NCBI GenBank assembly: GCA_029582155.1
Contig: CM055911.1
Coordinates: forward strand, 29,123,644-29,187,643
Direction: 5' to 3'
Source: Panopea generosa
Taxonomy: Eukaryota; Mollusca; Bivalvia; Adapedonta; Hiatellidae
DNA length: 64,000 bases
A program made the translations under genes and the position numbers. Each line of letters begins with the position of its first letter. The first letter of the stretch is position 1. Shown here one piece after another: positions 56,467 through 64,000 of this stretch. The notes under the pieces were generated by a model that was not told where the DNA came from, made no database searches, and saw nothing but the letters and a program-made list of their open reading frames with translations.

Positions 56467-56715
56467 TCATTCAGCATGTGTTTTATGATCTGATAACTGA
56501 ATGTATTTACAAATTCTCAGGGGTGTAGGGGAGGGGGGAAAGGGTCTGCTGTAAATCAATTCATTCACATCTGACCTGTTTAAACATTCCTGAAGATCAA
56601 GGCTATTATCACCTCTCTTTGAAAGTGATTTAGAAGGGATACAAACCGTCTGTATAGTATCAGGTTCCATGAATATTTGTGCATTACCATGTGTACTCAT
56701 ATAAGTGCCCATTGT
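56467..56715 (-). CDS. Candidate exon, unknown protein
   Basis: A very good acceptor (TTCTGTTGTGTTCTAG) precedes a single open frame in phase 0: TMGTYMSTHGNAQIFMEPDT, then VCIPSKSLSKRGDNS and LDLQECLNRSD. It may splice at ACAG|GTCAGA (exon end 56576, phase 2) or run to a stop at 56467. Neither option fits a phase-1 chain directly into the C1q exon, so it may be a skipped or alternative 3' exon, or chance. No domain recognised. Confidence 0.22.
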   Translation of the reverse strand, partial: TMGTYMSTHGNAQIFMEPDTIQTVCIPSKSLSKRGDNSLDLQECLNRSDVNELIYSRPFPPSPTPLRICKYIQLSDHKTHAE

Positions 56716-57849
56716 CTAGAACACAACAGAACAGTTAATATGACATAATAGAGGGTGTAACATATCACAGAGATATAATGAAAAAAAAACATGAAATAAA
56801 GGCAATTAACGTTTTATTTACTCAATATACATGTTCGAATTCATCTTATTACAAGTATGTCTTAAAACAATGTTTACATTTAAATAAAGCTTGTATTTTA
56901 CTTTACATATCAGTTGTACAGACAGAAGCAGAGTAGACCCAACTGTTTCGGAAGCTAATTGTTAGTGTCTATTAATATTAACATTGGCATGTAGTCATAT
57001 AGTGGGAGTAATACATTTTTCAGATGGTCAAGTGCAGTCCTGCAAAAATATACTTTACAGGTGTAGCAATTTATGGGGACCATATTTCTGATTTTTGATG
57101 ACGTGTCTTCCATGTTTTCTCTACGTTCTCCAGCATATCAATATGCTTTTGATTGGATTCTTCTGGTTTACAGTGCTGGTACTGTCCATTCCCACCCTAT
57201 AATGAAAGATACAAATATTGTTCAATATTCTAAAATATTGACAATAAATTGTTATATATAATACTATGTTTACAATCATGTCAATAAAATCATGTTTATA
57301 AGGCGTAATATGGTAACACAAATTGTTTCACTATTCTTTCCTAATATAACATAATTTGTTGTTACATGTTGCGGTTTATGCATCTATCAAAAAAAAAACC
57401 AGATGTTTTAAAAGTTTGTATTTATTACCAATAAAAAACAAAGAATAATAAGATATTTAAAATTCATAACAATAATAGATAGATATGTAAACATGATAAC
57501 TTACATTGCAATGTAGTCCTCCATCTCACCTTACTTTGCTTTATACAAGTTGTTTATTACACAGGTCCCTTAATAATGTTATGGAAATCAAGGGAAGAAT
57601 CTGATCTGCTATCTGATATTCAAAATGGAACAAACAATCTTGAGCTCCCAGCCTCGCTTAGATAATGGAATGTCTGGTATGCATATAATTTGAGAGAGGC
57701 TTATGGCTGTGTTAATAGTGTATATTTACAGATTGTCACGTAATTCCATGTTATTCTACTGGTGACTTAATAGAATGGCAAACTTACACCCGGTCTTGTT
57801 TTCTTTATTCACACCACATAAACGTTTGATATATGCAGACAGAGCCAAA
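56716..57849. other. Intron, no supported exon
   Basis: A stretch at about 57085-57200 (minus) reads GQYQHCKPEESNQKHIDM with a possible acceptor ATTATAG, but no matching donor or phase; not annotated as coding. Confidence 0.3.
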
Positions 57850-58000
57850 GATTACATATATATAAATAAATAAATAAATATATATATAGATATATATATA
57901 TATAAATAAATAAATGAATGAATGAATGAATGAATGAATGAATGAATGGATGGATGGATGGATGGATGGATGGATGGATGGATGGATGGATGGATGGATG
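57850..58000. repeat. Compound microsatellite (AAAT/AT, GAAT, GATG)
   Basis: AT and AAAT units, then about 9 GAAT and about 13 GATG units. Confidence 0.95.
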
Positions 58001-58409
58001 AAAATATTTCATTTTTGAAAGGTTGTTACAAGAGTAAAATGTGGTTTGCAATAAAACTGACACTGGAAGGTTAAAATCAGTGCAAATTATATAATGCCAA
58101 AACAGAAAAATAGTTTTTATTTACTTCGGATTGACATTAAACGCTCCAATAAAACTTTCAAGATTTCGTAAAATAGTTATTCGTAACAAGGTCATCGAAA
58201 TTTTGATCCCCCATAATTAGTATCGAAATCCGACAACCAGAATCCTATACTAGATAATTTTGTGATTTTTCTAAAATATTCTATTGAAAATATAATTTTG
58301 TATTTATCTAAACACATAGTCAACTAATATATGTTGGCACTCCATCAAAAAGGAAAACAACAGCAACATAACGTCAACAAACGTTGGTTTTTATATGATG
58401 GCTACTCAC

Positions 58410-58466
58410 CCGAAATATCGTTTGAATGGTTCGAGTCTTCCATTTCAACGTAGAGGTAACCGTCCG
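58410..58466 (-). CDS. Candidate 57-base exon after TSP1
   Basis: Between acceptor CTCCCTAGTCAG and donor TCGG|GTGAGT. It is in phase 1 at both ends and reads ADGYLYVEMEDSNHSNDIS after joining. Exactly 19 residues, acidic, no domain. It fits between the TSP1 exon (ends phase 1) and the C1q exon (starts phase 1). Confidence 0.5.
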
Positions 58467-58660
58467 CTGACTAGGGAGCACAATTATACGATGGAAAGCA
58501 GGAAAGTGTACACTATAAATCAACATGTAAATATGGGTTTGTGTATACACTTCTAATTAGTATGTGTCCATATTCAACTATTTATATCAGTATTCGCATA
58601 CAATGCTTTTAATTTATTGAACTGAAAATGTTATACATATAAAGTTATATATACATATAC

Positions 58661-58828
58661 CTGGACACGAGTGGGTGTTACAAATGTGATTCTCCTCGTT
58701 GTTTCCGTCACATGATTTGCCGAAGCGAGAAGGTGCAGGGTTATTACACACTCTGGATCTTGCTTGTAGTCCGCCATTACATGATGCTGAGCAACTCCCC
58801 CACGTAGTCCAACTGGACCATCCGCCAT
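58661..58828 (-). CDS. Thrombospondin type 1 repeat exon
   Basis: 168 bases, phase 1 at both ends, one complete TSP1 domain of 56 residues: GGWSSWTTWGSCSASCNGG, LQARSRVCNNPAPSRFGKSC, then DGNNEENHICNTHSCP. The W-x-x-W ladder, C-S-x-S-C-x-G-G and R-x-R-x-C, and six cysteines are all present. The acceptor is CATTAAAG and the donor is TCCAG|GTATAT. TSP1 repeats bind glycans and matrix proteins. As a 1-1 exon it is the usual mobile unit of such genes. With the C1q exon downstream on the same strand, a secreted TSP1-C1q protein is likely. Confidence 0.9.
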
Positions 58829-60075
58829 CTTTAATGTTTCAATATGAGAACGTGGTGTTAAATTGAGAATACAAAGAAACATTCTTTAAATCACGATTAA
58901 AATTTCAAAACTCGACAATGCTTAAAAAATTAATTTAAGCCCTACAGTCGACGAGTATAATACATGTACGAGTATGTTGTCTGTTAAACCAGACGAAGAT
59001 GTTCTATGAAATGTAACGTTTTGACATCATGTGTGTGTGTGGAGAACTGAACACATTTGCAAATTGCATGCATCTTGTAGTGCTTAAAGTTAAAGCCAAA
59101 TCATCGTTATTAATAATTGAATTTAACCCAAATGTACAGTAGAACCTGTGTTAGTGGTCACTTGAATTAAGCAACCACTTGTCTTAAACTGCCACATTTA
59201 TATTTACTACTTTTTTATGATTTTAGTTTTGGTTGCTTAAGACAGGTTTGACTGTACTTACAAATATTTACTTCAAACTTGTAAAATAGAGATTAAATGG
59301 TAAATAATTTCTATATACAAACATATGTATGTTGGTTAAGGAAAATACGTATTATACTTTTGTTTCCTAATTATCGTATGAATTGATGTAAACGGATCGC
59401 TTTCTGATTTATTTGAGTTCAGTTGATCTATGTTTAAAAGTTAGTTTAAGAAACGGGAAAAAGAAAAGAAGATTAAATGACTAGATTAAAATATCAATTT
59501 CAATTTTATCGATATATATACGCTCTTTTTTAAGTATGTTTTAGGGTTTTGTTTCATAAAAAACTCGTATAAATTGTTTTAATTTAATATGTCATTAGGA
59601 TTTTACTTTTAGCAATCTTGCCTATATACAATAACGCCTGCGCCTCGTTAAATAATACATCAACTTTTCTATTGCTTATTTTCTTTCAGACGGTCAAAAA
59701 TTTTAAAGACGTTTCTGCGGGTTGTTACTGCGCATCGCTACGCGCATAATTCCTTTCTGTTACTTTCAGTTTCGGGGTCTAATGTCGCCGTTTGGTTAAT
59801 TAAAAGTCGAGTCGCATTAGGATATTTACAAAGCGAAGTATTTTCATTTCGAGATGTCAGAAATGTAAATTTTGTCAAGGAAGCGATCGAAAAGCACAGA
59901 ACAGTATATTGTTTTTCGTTCTAAACCACCAGAAGTGCTTGTACATAACGAAGTCGAAGAAACAACTACGAAAATATAATCAATACTCGTAGTGGTAACA
60001 TTTCGGATAACTCATTTTTCGGATATGGATCATTTGTGAATTTGTTCCAAAGCGCTGAATACATAATGAATTTAC
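58829..60075. other. Intron with a Tc1/pogo-type MITE at 59135-59256
   Basis: The MITE has ends TACAGTAGAACCTGTGTTAG and AGACAGGTTTGACTGTA, about 122 bases, resembling those at 41024 and 41222. No exon is seen in the rest. Confidence 0.5.
59135..59256. mobile_element. Tc1/pogo-type MITE, copy 3
   Basis: Inverted ends TACAGTAGAACCTG and CAGGTTTGACTGTA with inner pair GGTCACTTGAATTAAGCAAC / GGTTGCTTAAGACAGG. TA at both borders; no coding. Confidence 0.65.
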
Positions 60076-60292
60076 CTGAAACAATATTGTTCATACCGGG
60101 ATGGAGACAAGGAAGAATAAATCTTGAATTTTGACATTTAGCTGACCTGATGCATGTAAAAGTTTGGTATTGAAGGACACTATGGAAGACACTAATATGG
60201 GTCAACGTTATACATAAACTGTATATGTGGAAGTATAAGAACAGTGGAAACAAACAAGACACATCGATTAAACAGGAAAAGTCCAATATCAT
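60076..60292 (-). CDS. Candidate first exon of the TSP1/C1q gene
   Basis: ATG at 60292 opens a frame with a hydrophobic N-terminal stretch (VSCLFPLFLYFHIYSLCITL) that could be a signal peptide, then TFTCIRSAKCQNSRFILPCL and HPGMNNIVS. It ends at a strong donor, TTTCAG|GTAAAT, in phase 1; joining to the TSP1 exon gives NIVSDGGWSSWTTW, a natural junction. Alternatively only the part from 60218 is an exon (acceptor CACATATACAG). No named domain. Confidence 0.35.
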
Positions 60293-60454
60293 TTGACATC
60301 AACACAAAGCAATTGAGTATAAGGTTAGTTGATGCTTTATCATAACTCACTGATCAATATTAATGTATCACATAAAATGATAACTTACTTTATGATTTCT
60401 AGAGATGAACAACTATAAAAAGAGATTCATTGGTTGAATATTTACATAATTTTC

Positions 60455-60650
60455 ATGCCATCGAGGGCTAACAGATGATCACCTAACCACTGTTTCCTGG
60501 AATTAACCAGTATTTGAGCGCACCCCATCTCCGCAAGTAACTAATAGCTTTCCCACTTGAATCAGTGGTGAGAGACGATTGATAAAGAGACATAATGCTG
60601 TATATCTATCATCCTGGAGACGGTTGCCAGGCGGGGATTCGAACAGTATT
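60455..60650 (+). repeat. Dispersed repeat family R1, copy 2
   Basis: GAGGGCTAACAGATGATCAC, CCACTGTTTCCTGGAATTAA, AGCGCACCCCATCTCCGCAA, CCCACTTGAATCAGTGGTGA. The most complete copy, with CTGGAGACGGTTGCCAGGCG near its end. Confidence 0.78.
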
Positions 60651-60989
60651 CTTACATTGAGTAAATGTTAAAAATAAATTTATACACCGTCATGTTCTGT
60701 GTTTCCTGTTAAACAGAAAATTGTTACATGAATTATGAAAATAAAAAAATATACAACACATTTCAGGAATGCTAAACAGAGGCTCAGGTTACAGATGGAT
60801 TGAGATGTCGGTGCTTTAAATACCTGTAGTGGTTTCATTAACTATGAAGAGACAATCACTGTCGTGACATAGACAACGTGTACAGAAACACTTAATGAAA
60901 GAGTGACAATCATCAAAAGGGGCCAATGGTAATTATTAATGTAATTTAAACATTTCAGCTTATTTCTACTATGGATTACAACAAAATAA

Positions 60990-61195
60990 TCATGAGCACA
61001 ACAGATGATATGAGGGGGATCAAACCTGTGACTACTTGTTTGGCACACCCAATATCCGTGCAAATAACTGACAACTTTCCCACTTGAATCAGTGATTAAA
61101 AATGAATGAACATGAGACACAATATTGAAATTTTCATATATTTAAATCATCACAGAGACTGGCCAAGTGGGGATTTGAGCTTGCAACCCCTTGAC
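60990..61195 (+). repeat. Dispersed repeat family R1, copy 3
   Basis: Shares GGCACACCCAATATCCGTGC, AACTGACAACTTTCCCACTT, GAATCAGTGATTAAAAATGA and CACAGAGACTGGCCAAG-type words with copies 1 and 2; more diverged. Confidence 0.6.
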
Positions 61196-61390
61196 TGCTT
61201 GTTACATAACATAACAGTTTCATTCAGTAAAAAAATGTCCACATACATGTATGCAAGTTTATAACCATAAGATTTTGTTTAATGGTTTGACATAGATATC
61301 ATAACAGTATTGCTGCTCAGTTATAGCCCTTGAGTTGTCAAACTATACCCATATATTGTGCTGTTTTATTAAAATACATTGTCGTTTTTT

Positions 61391-61690
61391 AGCCAGACCG
61401 ATGAGCTCAGTCAGTAGAGCACGATACTTCTAGCTCAGGGTTGAGAGTTTGATACCTGAGGCCGGCTAACTTACAGTGCTAACTGTCATTCAGATGGGAC
61501 ATTAAACTGAGGACTTTTATGATGGTGCTATACACCAAGCAAAAGAATCAGGTTAAACATATGATTAGGTTTCTATGATATTTGTTTCCTGCACTATCCC
61601 CCACAAACCTAAAAAGTCTAAACTGTTCACTCTTCTGGGTGCATCACCCAAATGGGAAACTGGTGATGATGTAAATTAAGCTTACATACA
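61391..61690 (+). repeat. SINE family D (tRNA-like head)
   Basis: Head ATGAGCTCAGTCAGTAGAGC (A box) and GTTTGATACC (B-box-like), then a body with TCAGATGGGACATTAAACTG and AAATGGGAAACTGGTGATGA, ending in (ACAA)n. Only one copy in the window. Confidence 0.7.
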
Positions 61691-62387
61691 AACAAACATT
61701 GTCATTTATTTCTTTATCTCATATGTTTCCTTTAATTTTCAGTGATGAAGTCAGTCAAGTAGTACACCAGGACCAGGCCAATTTATTACAATATGTGTTG
61801 CCAGAAGAATGGTAAATCAGATACTGGGACCATGTTAACAAAAAGTATTCGAAAAACATATGATGTTTTTCCAGAAGACTAGGAAATGCACATATTATGA
61901 AAAATTAAGAACAATCACTACCAGTTCACCAGGCAGTGTTCTAAAATTTTAATGACAATTCAAAGATTAAAGTTGGAAGTAGCCCAGTACAGGAATAAAA
62001 ATTTCAAGTTAATGTAATAATAATGGATGACAGTGCGACTACTATAGCCAAGATAAATACGAGAAAAAATGACTTGAATGGACTCGTAGATAAAACTCTG
62101 AAGATATTATGTTGAGTAGCAGGTCACTGGTGATCCAACCTTGATTGACAGTACATGGTTTTACCACTAGGCCTCTAACATTTCAAACTTTTACAACTAT
62201 TGATGTTCATCAATTACCCAGTATATATGAAATGTATAAAAGCAATTTAACAGTAATTACATTATAAATTACAAATATTATAATTGCTATTTAGTGCATC
62301 ATTTAGAAATATGAAAGTTACTTCTGCAATGAAACTTCATTTATAAAAATTTACAACAGATAAATTTCACACTTTTGACAATTTTAG
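61691..62387. other. No gene seen
   Basis: AT-rich, nothing recognised. Confidence 0.4.
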
Positions 62388-63124
62388 GCCATTTTATGAA
62401 AAGGGAAGTTAACATTTAGCACTATAGCTTGGTAACAAGCAAGGTGACATGTATTTTTTATTTTATTTCATGATATTGTTTGTTGTTGTGACTCTTTGTA
62501 GAAAGAATGAAACAATTCTCCACGTAGAACATTTTTTTTATTGAAATGGTGTGAAAATGCATCGATTGCGGCCATTTTATGAAAAGGGGAGGTAACATTT
62601 AGCACTGTAACTTTGTAACAAGCATGGTGACCTGTATTTTTTATTTTATTTTCTGATATAGTTTGTAATAATGCCTCTTTGTAGAAAGAATGAAACAATT
62701 CTCCGCATTAGAACTTTTTTTATTATTGAATTAGTGTCAAAATGCATCATTTACGGCCATTTTATGAAAAAGGGAGGTAACATTAAGCACTGTAACTTAG
62801 TAACAAGCATGGGGACATATATTTTTATTTTATTGTCTGATATAGTTTGTTATGGTGCCTCTTTGTAGAAAGAATGAAACAATTCTCCAAGTTACAACTT
62901 TTTTTATTATTGAATTAGTGTAAAAATGCATCGTTTGCGGCCATTTTATGAAAAAGGGAGGTAACATTAAGCACTGTAACTTAGTAACAAGCATGGGGAC
63001 ATATATTTTTTTATTTTATTTTCTGATATAGTTTGTTATGGTGCCTCTTTGTAGAAAGAATGAAACAATTCTCCGCGTTAGAACTTTTTTTATTTTTAAA
63101 TTAGTTAAAAAATACATCGTTAAC
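62388..63124. repeat. 184-bp tandem repeat, 4 copies
   Basis: Units start at about 62388, 62570, 62755 and 62939 with GGCCATTTTATGAAAAGGG, then TAACAAGCATGG, TTGTAGAAAGAATGAAACAA and TTCTCC. A fifth fragment begins at 63124, and an echo (AACAAGCATGGGGACCTATA) occurs at 63364. Confidence 0.94.
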
Positions 63125-63779
63125 GGCCAATTCTATAATCGTAGAAATTTATATAAATTACTGTATTAAATGTGAAACTCAAAAGTGCACCATGACTTTT
63201 TCTGTTTTAGATACTTTATCTTTTGTTACATGAGTGACAATAATATTTTGTTGAAATATATCACTTTGTTAGTAAATTAAACAAGATTTATAACTTACAC
63301 CAATTTGCTGTTTTTTCTTTAAAAATGTAAAACGGTGTAGTTTAGAAATAGCCATAGCAAAAAAACAAGCATGGGGACCTATATTTTTTTTTAGTTTTTT
63401 AAACTTGTCTTACTTCAAAGTACTTGTGTGCAAAATTTAAAAAAAATATCCGCGCTAGAACTTACTCGAAGAAACGTCTTTAAGATAATGTTGAAATATG
63501 CATTCCAAGAATAAAGTCAATAACCTTTCCATTCCCATGTTACGAACATAAAATAGTGTAGAGGCTAATAATTTGCATTGATGCAAATGTTTGTTTGAAG
63601 CCGTATTCTAATATGCAGGAAATCGTAGTTGAAACTAAAGTTTGTGTTGTGGACAGCTAAAAAAACGTAGTATAACAATTTGTGTTTATATCTCCATTAT
63701 AAATAACATTAAATTTAAGTCCCATTTTGGCAATACGTATATTTAAAATAATCATGTATTTCACAATGAACTATTTATT
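63125..63779. other. No gene seen
   Basis: AT-rich; contains decayed echoes of the 184-bp unit near 63360-63480. Confidence 0.4.
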
Positions 63780-63990
63780 CATCTTCTATACGACAACAGT
63801 CTCCGTGATGATTGATATACGACATTGTGTTTTATTATCATTCGTCTCTCACCGCTGATGCAAATTGGAAAGTTATCAGTTTCTTGCGGAAATGGGATGT
63901 GCTCGAGTACTGGATAACCTTTCAGAATCCCAGGAAACAGTGGTAAGGTAAACTGATCGTCTGTTAGCCCTCGATAGCATAAAAATGACT
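63780..63990 (-). repeat. Dispersed repeat family R1, copy 4 (inverted)
   Basis: The reverse complement reads GAGGGCTAACAGACGATCAG, CCACTGTTTCCTGGGATTCT and GAGCACATCCCATTTCCGCA, parallel to copy 2. Lies at the right end of the window. Confidence 0.75.
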
Positions 63991-64000
63991 CTAAATATTC

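Noticed and set aside
57085-57200. Extra exon of the TSP1/C1q gene (GQYQHCKPEESNQ and following)
   Set aside because: A possible acceptor exists, but no donor with a usable phase; the frame stops soon after.

Overview
The window looks like AT-rich, repeat-heavy nuclear DNA from an invertebrate animal. A bivalve mollusc is my best inference; I cannot name the species. The reasons are small exons with GT-AG borders scattered among kilobase introns, several tRNA-derived SINE families, a C1q-domain exon and TSP1 exon of the kind expanded in bivalves, a DIRS-type retroelement, mariner relics, many MITEs and very long minisatellites. No bacterial gene, operon, CRISPR array or confident functional tRNA or rRNA gene is visible. 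Most longer open frames are chance frames in repeats.

Host genes, all recognised by piecing exons together. (1) 0.5-7.3 kb, plus strand: two exons that together make a six-cysteine kringle domain, followed by a candidate Ser/Thr-rich stalk exon and a candidate last exon with a membrane segment. The intron phases agree throughout. (2) 20.4-23.8 kb, plus strand: five exons of an aldo-keto reductase (AKR) of the aldehyde-reductase/YajO-like type. About 80 residues in the middle are missing, a GC donor is likely, one acceptor is lost, and the catalytic His is replaced. A further AKR exon at 29.9 kb belongs upstream of these exons in the protein but lies downstream in the DNA, and it lacks the catalytic Tyr. 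(3) 60.3-55.1 kb, minus strand: candidate first exon, TSP1 exon, 57-base exon and terminal C1q exon, all joined in phase 1.

Repeats by region. 1-16 kb holds a truncated mariner, three small tandem arrays, SINEs, a 41-bp minisatellite of about 35 copies inside an inverted-repeat element, and a near-complete but broken DD34D mariner. 21-31 kb holds a piggyBac-like MITE, a palindromic MITE with a second copy at 53 kb, a relic of a family with a GCHAFTGGD motif, and a 0.5-kb foldback element. 32.4-44.7 kb is nearly all tandem DNA: a 7.3-kb array of a 48-bp unit (about 150 copies, higher-order period 11 units), a 47-bp array of about 9 copies, and a 30-bp array of about 70 copies. 46.5-50.5 kb is a degraded DIRS-like tyrosine-recombinase retrotransposon with gag, RT, RNase H, recombinase and a C-terminal SGNH-hydrolase-like region. 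50.6-64 kb holds a further array, SINEs, MITEs, microsatellites, the TSP1/C1q gene, a 184-bp array and a dispersed repeat family.

The features most worth following are the 48-bp array, whose minus strand reads as a 16-residue peptide repeat for hundreds of codons, the hydrolase-bearing DIRS element, and the three split host genes. All family calls come from reading motifs by eye; no search was run.
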